64,000 nt of DNA from Saccharina japonica. Lineage: Eukaryota; Sar; Phaeophyceae; Laminariales; Laminariaceae. The translations under genes were made by a program, and so were the position numbers. The stretch covers positions 106,055-170,054 of the forward strand of contig MEHQ01002216.1 of assembly GCA_008828725.1 (NCBI GenBank), in the 5' to 3' direction. How positions within the stretch are numbered: position 1 is the stretch's first letter; every line of letters starts with the position of its first letter. A model generated the notes under the pieces. The model had not been told where the DNA came from. It ran no database searches and worked only from the letters and a program-made list of their open reading frames with translations. Shown piece by piece: positions 31,363 to 43,600 of this stretch.

Positions 31363-32367
31363 ATGCGGAGAGATCTTTCTCGGTTTGCTTCTTTTGCGGA
31401 TATGATACGGTTGATACGGGCTACGTTCGTACGGCGTGCGAGCTACGCAGGAGCTCACGGGGGCATGGCTCCTTTGCTCGCCGTGGGTCAATCCATCGTT
31501 CTGGTTTTGTGTGCGGGCACTCGCATAGCGTCGGCTATCGCTAGAGCAAGCGGTGCCGATCATGTCGCCGAAATCACTCGTACAACCTCGCATATTAGCA
31601 CTGCTGCTGCTGATGCAACGGGCGAAGATGCGCCCACAATACAAGAGTCGCCCTACGGCGAGCACGGGTACGATCCTTCAACACGCGATGCCGACGCAGC
31701 AGCAACCGGACGCTTGGCGCCTTTGTGGGACGACGGCGACGGCAGCGGCAACAAAAGGGCCCAGCTAACTGAGCCGGTTGCATCAAACGTCCTGAGCGGC
31801 GGGATACACGCACGCAGAAGAGGAGATTTCACTGCGTGGGATGGTGATGGTGGTGGTGGTGGTGGTGGTGGTGGTGGTGATCCCAGCAGGTCCGACCGCG
31901 TGACGAGTGACTCGCTCCTCGCCATCACCGATGACGAGAAGATATCGCTGCCGTTATCTTCTACAATATCTCCCTCGGTACTCGACCACGCAGCAGCTGG
32001 AGCGGCTGCAACCAAGGACGACAACGGGCGCGGTACCGACAACAATCCAGGAGGAGTCGTCTCGGGACACAACCTTGACACAGGTCGCATCAATAACGCG
32101 CAGGAATCCAACACCGACTATGATATCCCGTTGGAAGATCCTGCTGTGGCCGACAGCCACGACAACACCGATGCAGCTGCTATGATTGCCGTTGAGACCA
32201 TCGCGGAGGCGGAGGAAATGTGCGGGGAAGGGACATACCGCAAGGCGTGCAGCAAGGGGGAGAGGTGCTGCGATAGCGCCTGCGGCATTTGTGCTCCCAA
32301 GGGGGAGCAGCCGTGCCCGCAGATTACGTGCAAAGAGCTTAGCCGTGGAGGAGGCGGCCCGTCTAAG
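31363..32367 (+). CDS. GH47 gene exon 1: membrane/signal segment and Cys-rich motif
   Basis: After the hydrophobic segment the exon is Asp/Ala/Thr-rich, with a Gly run from GGT repeats (31850-31878). It ends with a compact Cys motif, [18 protein letters not shown], then CGIC and CPQITC (residues about 287-322), before donor AAG|GTGCAC. I do not know this motif from GH47 enzymes. Similar spacing (CxxG-x-CC-x3-CxxC) occurs in secreted algal proteins. Assignment to the mannosidase rests on phase-0 continuity with exons 2 and 3, not on homology; it could be a separate upstream gene. Confidence 0.55.
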
Positions 32368-35300
32368 GTGCACCATCACGTCCTGTATGATATATCCCTG
32401 CGTTTGACCGCGACCAAGTACCTGAACCCCACCTCCCTCTCCTCTCTCTGCCTCTCTCTCTGTATCTCTCTCTGTGTCTCTCTCTTTGTCTTTCTCTCTG
32501 CCTATCTCTGTATCTCTCTCTGCATATCTCTCTCTCCATTTCAACTATGCTGTGCTATTCTTTGTATTTTGTCACAATCAAATCGTGGTATATTGGCACC
32601 GTAGCCCTAAACAAAGCGTTGCTGCTGCTGGTGGTGCTCCTTTCGTAACCATGTATGTCCGTACGAGCACGCGGGAATGAGTACGTAGCATACTCGTACT
32701 GCTGTGTATATTTACATTGTAATCACGACAGCGACGGCCCAGGCTTCGAGTGTGGCTTATCCCTGTCCTCTTGGCGAAGAAGAGTGGTTGCCCTCGCGAA
32801 TGTTTAATGAAATGTTCGCTTTGTACCAAAAGGCATACTATGCTCGCACGGTACCCACGGGTGTGAACACATTGCGAATTCATACTCCTCTTTTCGCCCA
32901 AAAAACTCTCAGAAACAACCCGTGGTGCAAAAATCAGCAGTATGAGTACTTCCAAGACCACAACAGTATCTCCAATCTGTTCCCTTGCATTCAACCTCCT
33001 CGAACGAACTTGCCCAGAATTTTCCAAGCATTATACTTCGTACCAGGTATGTGCGACCCCGAGTATCAAGCTGAGAAGGTCGAGGTATATTGGTATACAG
33101 CAGTATTGCAGTGTAGTCGGGGAGGAACAGCCGCGCGCAGTTTATGGCACATGTTTTTCTGTATACGGCCAGCCGTATACCGCAGGTCCCGACTCGTCAA
33201 ACGTGCTTGTGCCGCGCTCGAAGGCATCATACATACCCGGTTCATAAAAGTCACTTTGGAATAAAACCTGGACCTCTATTCGCAAGCCTAGTCTAGTTGA
33301 CGAAAGGTGCAGAAGAATGGCTGATACAAAGTGCAGCCTTCCACCCATCGGATAGATCATCGACGCCCGCTTAATCATCTAGATCTTTCAGGACAGCCAT
33401 ATTCCTGATTATTTACTTGGTATGATCTTACAGTGCAGTAGCCCATGTTCCTGGGCGAAAGCCGTACGATTTGCTTGATCTCCAGCAGCACATGTTTTTG
33501 AGGATTTGATCTGTACTGTACAGATCCTGTTAGGATCTAGATTACCTATATGTTGATCTGTCCGGTGTGTACTTCCTTTACATTGCCCCCAGTTGGGCTT
33601 GGAGGGAGCCACGCAGTCAGACTCTCGCGCTCTACGACACGAGGCGCTGGCAAATTCCTTCCTCAAGCACCCGTCCATGCCGCCGAAGGACCGCCTGCGA
33701 AGCCTCCAGCTGCACATGCCAGAGCTGTTCAGACACGTCAGCCCTAAGGGGTTGAAACGCTTAATTTACCAGGTAAATTATGAGTCCAGTACGATGTGGG
33801 TTGATGTAACGAATAGTTAGGTAGACGCGGTGCTGTGAGGGAGGATTCTGTTTTTTGTGTCGCAGTTTCGCTTGGCCTGATAAGTGACAAGTGCATTGCT
33901 TTTACCCACCGGGCCCGAATCGGTGCTCGATGGAAGGTAATCTCGGCGGTTTTCGTATTTTGCATGCCAAATGTGTACTTTCGAAGCCTGGCCCGCGTTC
34001 TCCAGATTACTTGCCTGTTCCCGCCATTTCAGCATAGGTTGAGTATCATACCCCAACATGCCCGTAGCTTGTCGGCTTTTCTAGACTTTGCTTCCCCAAA
34101 CATCCTTCAGCACCCAATTTAGGCGCATGCTGTGTCACCCAAGCTCGCAGGCAATCCTTTCCCTGACAGTCAAATTCACTCATGTGGTTGGAGCCCCCCA
34201 CCATAACCATCGAGGCACCTTTCCAGGTCCCATACCAGACCGCTTGGGCTCAAGGCCAGGCACCACGCAGCGCGCAGGGCCGCGCGACAGCAGTATATAG
34301 AAAAAACTTGAAAAACGAATGGTCCAGCCACGGCAAAGATGTGCCCCAAAACTGGCAATTCGTCACAGCTGATACACACATATCCCAATGTTTTTTCCCA
34401 ACAGATTTGTAGGCCGCAGTACGCACGTGCACCCAGCGCCTGACGGAATGTCGCCCTACTACTCGTACAGGTCGCGGGAAAACCCGAAGCTAGCGACGCC
34501 ACAGTGCGTCGACGACCACGCGGTAGGATCTCCGCGGGAGACAAGGACGTAGCACCTGTTACGCTTGAAAGCCCCACTGTTGTGCACCCGCCGGCCTCGA
34601 CGCTGCAAGCACCGGGACCAGTTGCCGCGCCGTCTTTCCCGCTCCCCTCCGTCAATACGGAGGCCTTTGTTTCGGGGGGCAGTTCCGACGCCCGGTTGCT
34701 AGAGCGGCCTAACGCGAGGGCGGCGGCGGCGGCTCTCGCGCGCAAACGACACGGCCGCGACATTCGTGAGAACGTCGACAATAGCTCGAGATCGAGAGGG
34801 GGGGGAAGAGGAGGAGGAGAAGGCGCACGAGAAGGAGGAGGAGGAGCAGGGGCAAGAGCGGCAAGAGGAGGAGGAGAAGGAGGAGGAGAAGGAAGAGGAG
34901 GAGGAGGAGGAAAAGGAGGAAAAGGAGGGAAAGGCGGAGAGAGAACAGGAGGAAGAGGAGAAGGAAGAATGACAACCGGAAACCACCCGAGCCGCAGCAA
35001 AGAAAACCTTGCAGCCACCAGGGCCGCCGCAGAACACCAGCGGTGGCAAGGTCAGCACACAGAAACAACAGAGGCACCGCTGTCAACATTGGCGTCACCG
35101 AACCAACCCCAGCTTCTCACGAGGGATGACGAGAAACGCGATAGACCGACGCCTGGTGAGGCACGAAAATACAGAGATAAGGGCGACGTGGTCTCGGATG
35201 TGGAGCATCCGGTAACGGGTCTGGGAGATGTCGACGTCACCTCCACCATGGAAGGCTTGCTAGATAGAGAGGTAAGCGTTATATATTTTTTATATCGTTA

Positions 35301-37555
35301 GAAGCGCGTTTGATTTGGATGTATGGGGGCAGAGGTCGATGGTTTGGGAGGCAGGGAAGAGTGTCTGACTCCATTGGGTGAATGGTGTAGTGAATTTGGG
35401 GAGCTACAGTGTTTTTCCTGGGGCATGGTTCCACTCCAGTTTTTTTTTTAGTCTGTTTTGTGACCACGGACTAGGTTTTTGGCGATGGGTTAAGGTGGAA
35501 ACAGAAACAAAAAGCAAAACTGCTGTCGGGTTGACCTAGAACAGGTACTACTAGACGCTTTGCAACGAACATGTGGGAGTGGGGTATCCGGCAACAGAGG
35601 GTAAACGGTGTGGTGTGGTGGCTCGAGGACCGACAAATACCGCTTGCTGCCGGATTAAACCTCCAGAAAATACGAAATAGACGCTTTTACAACAATCAAC
35701 GCGTGAAGGCAAAATAAGAAGAAGAAGACGCGGTCCTTAAGCTTGGCCTGCCGCGTCGGTTGTACCACTATCCCCTACCGCCATCTCTTGCCAACACCCC
35801 ATCCCGCCCGAACACTTCGCAGGTTTCGGAGGCTATGAAAGAGGAGAGTGACCGTCTCGGAAGAGCCAGAGCCGGCTTGATCGAGGGAGCTATGAGTCAC
35901 CTCTGGAAGGGGTACTCCACGCACGCTTGGGGGTTCGACGAGGTGCGAAAAATCGGATCCGGTCTATTTCTGTCAGAAAACGTGCCGCACGACTACAACG
36001 ATGGCTGAAGGCGCTCAACCCTTGAGGTACTGCACTGTTCATCAACAAGCATTTCAGTCAAATCATAAGTGTTTTGTCCCCACATCGGTACTACAGTACT
36101 AAAGGGGTTAATGCGAACTCTTTCATGGTGTGTGGGCGATATTTTGAGCGAAAAATGGACGTAAAATGGTTTAATGCGATCGATCGGCCGGTTCCAGCAA
36201 CGCGGTGACGCTACCCCCTCGTCCCATTCACATAAGTGAGCCCTGAATACGTATCACCGGGTGCGGAGAATCGTGATGCGAGTATGATTGTTGGCTCCCA
36301 ACGCTTTTGGTGACAGTGCTATATATCCTTGTGAGTCGGAGCTTCATGGCGCGGTAGTTGGAGCGTGATGCGTTGGGCATGGGACTGTACGTAGCGCAAA
36401 GTTTGTTCCTCGGCGTTGAAATGTATCATGTCTCCGGGGGTTGCTGCATGCTACTTCGGTCGAAACCCCAAATCCCAGGTGAAGCCGTTGGGAAGAAAGG
36501 GGAACGATAATTGGGGGGGCATGGGAGTAACGTTGGTGGACTCCCTCGACACGCTCTGGATCATGGGACTTAAAGCGGAGTTCTACAAGGGAAGGTGGGT
36601 TGATAAGTTGATTGATGGATGTATCACTTAGCTAACGTTTTTCAAGACGGTGGGTGAAATGAAGCTGTCGCGGGCTGTCGCGGGGGGTACCTCGCGGAGA
36701 ACGTGTTTTGTTTTTGGCGGTCCGTCCGGAACGCCTATACAGCAGTATAGGTCCACGGATAAGAAATAACCTTCTAAGGCAAATAATAAGAACATAAGGC
36801 TCACTTTTTTGGAGGGCGCTAAGAAATATTGGATTAAGAAATCGTGCTCAGAGACGAGCGCTACGCTGAGTACTGGTATAAAATAGCCTATGCGCAAGGT
36901 TGTTCAAGGGGATGGCGTCACAATAAGGTTAGCTTGCTCAGATTGCGTAGGTGTTTTTGTTTGGCTGGCCCATACTGCATACCAGGTGCACAACCAAAAA
37001 GCGATCCAGTGCCTTCGGAGGAACCCTTTTACCCTAGCCCCTGGTTTCGCCGGTGAAGCCGGTAAGACGCGAACGAAATTAAAATCGTTTTTTCCCCCCC
37101 TTGTACATCATCTGCGCATGCATGCGGTGTTTGTGTTCTACCATGCGCTACCATATCACCCGGGGTGATAAGGTGACACACCCCCTGGGACGAATTTCAG
37201 AGCCGATTTTTCTCCCAAAAATATGCCTTAGAGGGGCCATGGCTTAGAGGGGCCATGGCATACGGTGCGCACCGAACGAAAATCGTGGCTCTGGAAAAAT
37301 CTCCTCAAGATAATTCCAATAGACGCGTGGCTCGGCGTATACACTCTCCCCGTTTTCGAGAAGCTCCGCTTGGAAATTCTTGTCCGGGGGGGTGTGTTAT
37401 GTTATCACCCCGGGTGATAAGGTAGGCATTACCAGCATGTCGGGATACGGCGCTTCTGCCAGATTATACGAAGTATACGAAGTATGCAGTAGCGCTGTTT
37501 TTACCAAAAATGTCCATGGCCTCCCTTTTTGCCTGCCTGCCTGCCTGCCTGCTTG

Positions 37556-37642
<87 letters not shown>

Positions 37643-40600
37643 TCCTGCTTGCCCGCGTTGCCGCTTTTCAAGAGATTGGGTCCGCGATCACCTGACGTTT
37701 GACAACGCGGGGATGGTCAGCGTCTTCGAGACGACCATACGGGTACTGGGAGGGCTTCTTTCGGCGTTCGAGCTGTCGCGAGATCAGGTGAAAAGCTCCA
37801 GCGGCCGGCCGTGTAACGGTCGACCACGCCAACCGCTCTCGACCTCCGATGCTCTCGCATGCCTCCGTGGTGCAAACCCGCTGGGAACTGAGAACGATTC
37901 CACGGCACAACATATACCGTGTCCCTCTTTCGTCAAAATGAACGAGTTCACACCATTAATAGGTCAAGCACTGGAATAAGAAAATTAATGTATTCAGTGT
38001 ACGTAACCGTCTAGACGCCCTGCTTGGTCAACGTCGACACCCCTTGCGTGTTTATTGGTCATACACGTACAAATTTATACGCAAATCTGATGCATTTTTT
38101 TCGGGTGTGGGCGTAGAAACTCAAGGCCAGTGCGCGCACTTGTCGCGCTTTCGCGGGGGGGGGAGCACCCCCAGAAAGGTGCGAGTAGCTGCTTTTACTC
38201 CGGGAGCATGTTCACGAGGGCAGCAGCTACACTTGCTGTGATATCCAGGTTTAGAAATAATAACTGCCTCGAACAAACAGACTGTAAGTCGTAGTAAAAC
38301 AGTAAAGACGTTCAATGTTGTTCCCCTATTTTTGAGGCGCGCAGTCAACAAAACTTCATTATACCCGTTAGGTACATACCACGATTTTTTTTTAATTAAA
38401 ACGAAACTGTGAGATCGCAAAACACGATTTTTTTTTAATTAAAACGAAACTGCGAGATCGCAAAATTTCCCTCAAACGATTATTTTGCAAGATGAATGAA
38501 TTGGTGTGATACTTCGATCGCGTGTTTTACGACGTTTGTAGATTTTCAGAGTTGTTTACAAGTGATAACAGGTTTGAAAGCAATGGATTCGCTACCTACC
38601 AAGTATGTCACCCGTTTCCGGTAACGTTCCGTCGACGTATTATTTCGTACATAATTTGGGATCAATGAGGCCTCTCTGCTGCGATCAGCCTGAGACTCTC
38701 ACCCAGCTTTTGTCGTTTGAATCATCTCACTTTTCTCTGTACAGACCGGAGGCTTTTTCCACAACCGGGGACACACTTCATGCGCTCCCGCTTTCTGGTT
38801 CCTAAGATTGCTATGTATGTGTTACCGGCGTGCGCGTGCACACGAAAAGCTCCGTGTTATGTAGGCTCTGCCCTGCTATCCCTCATCGCAGTAGAAAAAT
38901 GTCTCCGGCCATCACGCGGGTGGACCCCCCCACAAAACCTGCAGGTTTTCTTGGTCCGTGCTAAGGAGCTGGCGGACAGACTGATGCCGGCGTTTAGCTC
39001 CTCCACCGGGCTCCCTTACAAAATGGTGGGTAGCCCGCTTCGCTCCAGATAGTATAGAGTATGTCGCAGTGTGGTGTGGTGTGGTGTATTATGACGTGGT
39101 ATGGTATGTTTTCTTTTCTTTTCTTCGTCCCATTTATTATCTTCGCACTTCTGCCCCTCTCCCTCCATAGTCGTAACTCAAATCCGGGGTCACAATGGTA
39201 TGGGAGGGTATAGTATGGCATGGTATGGTATGGTATGGTATGGTATGGTATGGTATGGTATGGTATGGTATGGTATGGTATGGTATGGTATGGAATGGTA
39301 TGGTATGGTATGGTAGGGTATGGGAGGGTATGGTACGGTATGGGAGGGTAAGGTGTGGTATGGTATGGTATGGTATCTCCGGGTGGCAGCCGCCTATCGT
39401 TTCCCGACAGGAGGTCATCCATGCTTAAACCACCCGGCTCCAGCCGTAACAGTGCTTTTTGACACCCAGGTCCTGTTTAGGAATTTGTCGATACGCGTAG
39501 GGCGAAAAATCGGTGAGACGGGACTGTTAGACCGCGCCCCGCCAGGTTGATATTTCCACCTCCGAGAGGCTGAACGAGATCGCTTACAGTCGGCGCTCTT
39601 TGCCTCTTGCAAGATGGCTCACGCGTTTTGCTCAGCCCTCCTCGCATGCTGTCGCGCACAGACTGATTTTTCTTTTTTTAGTATTGAGCTCGGCCACGTG
39701 CGTTGCGCTCGTCGTGCGTTGCTGTGTGGTCAAGCCCGTGCTGCTGTGATATATGGTGCTGGCGATCCCTTAGATTTTTTAAAGGCTTGGATGATATAAG
39801 TTCGAGCATTGTTTTGTCCGGGCGGCCTCCTCGCAGTTCCGAGAGACAGGTGTGAACGGGAAACTCCACGCGAGCAACGGCGGTGCAACATGCACATGAA
39901 TAGCTGTGGAAAACCTAGAATATAATGTTACACGGCATGCCACCCCCCCCCCCCATACTCACGCACGATTTCCCTCTCCCACACGTTCCCACCTTGTTCA
40001 TTGATTAAGAGTTTGTGTATATATTTTGGCAAAAGTCCCCCTCCCCCCGGCCAAGCGCTGGTGTGAAATGGGCGGTCCTTTCCTGAACTTTCCGTCTCGA
40101 TGGGTCCCGTCGGCGCGTGTCTGCCATTTGCCAAGGCTATCTATTAATACTATTAGTAGTGACGCGTGCCACGAAGAGGGGTAATAATCACTTTTTTGCC
40201 TGAGGGGGCAAACATTCTGACCTTCCTGGGCTCCTCAACTTCAGCAACTAGCCGATAAGGCACACGCCTTAGAAGGCATGTGTCTTATTCGTTGGAACAC
40301 CCTTCAAATGTTTGTACGTGTTATTCGTTTGTATACCTACGTAGTGGGCCATTTTGGAGCGCACGTTCATTTCTGTTTTCTTTCTCTGAAGTCGATGTTT
40401 GACTTACTATTAGTATATACTACTTACTAGTGGTATAGAACGACTCCAGCTAGAAACACCCCAAAACAAAATGTTCTGTATGCAGGTGCTATACCCCTTA
40501 CGGTAATGCGCCTATTAATTAATTCCATCCATCTTCCTTTCTATCTATCTCGTCGCTCAAGGTGCACCTGTCCTCGGGGAAAACGGGTGGGGGAAGCACC

Positions 40601-43600
40601 AGCGTCCTTTCCGAGCTGGGCACTCTGCAGGTCAGAGCATCTGTCATCTTGATTCGACCACCATCAACGTCCGTAGGCAGGAGAAAACGTAGGCAGGGGA
40701 AAAAAAACAATCCGGGAGGTACGCATCACCGAGAGGAGCGCACGTGACGTCGCTGAAACTGCTAACGCTACTCCGCCCTCCCGAAAAATTGCGTTGTGTC
40801 CGCAGAATGGATGTCGGTAATGCGTTGTAGCACGCAGACGTGCGACAAGGGTGAAAACCTCCCCCCACACACGCACACTCACACGCACAGGCGGTTCTTA
40901 GTAGGGTTCCAGCTCATATTTCATGTCATTCGCCAATGGTTTGATGCAAGGGTTGATGCAGTGGTTGATGACAACCGATAATTGCAAATATATGTATATA
41001 TATTCCATCCCACTCAATATCTCCGCCCTTCTATTTGATCTCCCTCTTTAGTCGTAACTCAGATCTGGGGTCACGAAGTAGGCTCTTCTCCACCCTCCCC
41101 ACTACGGTACTTGCCTTGCATTTTTATCGAGAGAATATTTTAGCACTTCCTTCCCTCGTCGATTCTCGTCGAATTGTGTCTATGGTTGATGGCAAATGCT
41201 TGTCGCAAATGGTTGATGCAATGGTTGAAGGAGCTCCCGTCAGTGAAAAAAAAATGAAAATTAAAAACAAAAAACAAAGGAAAAAACGAGAGTGCAGCCC
41301 CTATACCTACCGTGGCACCGTGCAACCCCAATACCAATACCTACTGTGGCACGGTGCAATCCCAATACCAATACCTACTGTGGCACGGTGCAATCCCAAT
41401 ACCTATTGTAGCACGGTGCAGCCCCAATACCTATACTTGCCGTGGCACGGTGCAGCCCCAATACCTACCGTGGCACGGTGCAGCCCCAATACCTACCGTG
41501 GCACGGTGACGCCCCGATACCTATACCTAGCGTGGTACGGTGCAACCCCAATACCAATACCTACCGTGGTACGGTGAAACCCCAATTCCAATGCCTACCA
41601 TGGCACGGTGCAACCCCAATAATACCTACCGTGGCACGGTGCAGCCCCAATAATACCTACTGTGGCACAGTGCAACTCCAATACCTACTGTGGCACGGTT
41701 GTTGCAACCCCGATACCTGTACCTACCGTGGCACGGTGCAACCCCAATATTACCTACTGTGACACGGTTCAACCCCGATACTGATACCTACCGTGGCACG
41801 GTGCAACCCCAATACCTACCGTGGCACGGTGCAACCCCAATACTGCCTACTGTGACACGGTGCAACCCCAATAATACCTACCGTGGCACGGTTCAACCCC
41901 AATACGGTGCAACCCCAATACCTATACCTACCGTGGCACGGTGCAACCCCAATAATACCTACTGTGGCACGGTGCAATCACAATACCTACCGTGGCACGG
42001 TGCAGCCCCAATACCTATACCTGCCGTGGCACGGTTCAGCCCCAATACCTACCGATGCCTTTCATCCCCTTTTTTCCTTTCTTTGTGAGGTAGAAGGGGT
42101 GCACGTGGAAAATAAACACTCCGAATGAATATTGCCCTGAACATTGTCGGAAGGCAAATGAAACAACAATAAAAATGTTGATATATACCCCGACTCCAGC
42201 TCGCCGCTTCAACACACACGCTACGTAAATAAACACTTATTTATTATACCTATGGTTACATCCTCGTATGATATGATATGTGCGCGTGCGTGCGTGTGCA
42301 AACGCAGCTGGAGTTTCGATACCTGAGCCAGGCGATAGGTGACGACAAATACGCCAATACGGTGAGCTACCAGTCCTGTTGAAATACTTGCCGATTCTGG
42401 GCTGATTTCGTTTTTTTTTTTAACTTTTTCTAGTGATGCTGACTCGGCCATCATTAGATGAGTCGGGGTTGGCTTGCTATGGCCTGCGTGTCTGACGCCG
42501 GTTTTCGTGAAGACGATGGGGCTGTGATGCTTTGGCCCGCCTTGGGCCAAGCTTGGCAGGAGCGCTGTACAAGTACACCATCTCGTGACCGCACAATACG
42601 TTGTACATCCCCCCTAGCTTTTGCCGTTCGTGATTACTTATCGACACGTTGTAAGTAGTTTTTATTACTAATAGCAACACGTTTCTCAGGTTCAATCGCG
42701 ACCAAACAAGGTGGACGTAACGCTAGACACATGAAAGAACTGCGAAGATCATAACGAAGGTAACCGTGGAAAACGCTGGACATACTCGCTCGATTCATGT
42801 AACTTTATCACCACTGAAAATTTGCGTGCGCTGGTCTACAACCTGCTACTGGTACGTATTAGTGGCGGCTGATCAGCCAGGAGTAGGTCTCGCCTGCACA
42901 GCTCTAGTAATGTACCTTGGAAAACTGACACCCAATCCAAAAGCGCGTCGCACCTACGTGACAACGGAGGTACATAGCAGGGCGCGGGGAGGGGGGTACT
43001 CAATTGTTGCTTGCCTTAGTCATTAGATCCTCGACCACGCATCCCTTTCGAGACGGGGTAGGGGGGGTATACAGAGTGATGTAGCGACGGTTTAGCCGTC
43101 GTCGTCATTTGTGCTAGGTCTTTGACAAAAAATATGTTGCCATTGAACGATAGGCGTGAAATTTTATGGTCCAAATATTTCCGACTGCCTATTACTGACT
43201 ATTTCTGCCTATTTCTGACTGTTACAGACTATTTCTGACTAATACTGACTGTTGCTGACTGTCGCTGACTGTTACTGACTATTACTGACTATTTACTGAC
43301 TGTTGCTGACTATTATTGACTATTACTTACTATTACTGACTGTTACCTGCTATTACTGACTGATACTGACCATTACAGACTAGAACTGACTGTTACTGAC
43401 TATTAGTGACTATTAATGACTATTACCGACTATTACTGGCTGTTACTGACTATTACTGATTATTACTGACCATGACTGACTCTTAATGACTACTACTGAC
43501 TATGATGACTACTACTGACTGTTAATGATGATTACTGAATGTTAATGACTATTACTGATTATTACTGACTGTGACTGACTATTACTGACTATTACTGACT

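Noticed and set aside
41035..42128. Repetitive proteins of the PQYLPWHGA type
   Set aside because: Open frames in several phases over an intronic minisatellite, with no start or splice signals favouring one.
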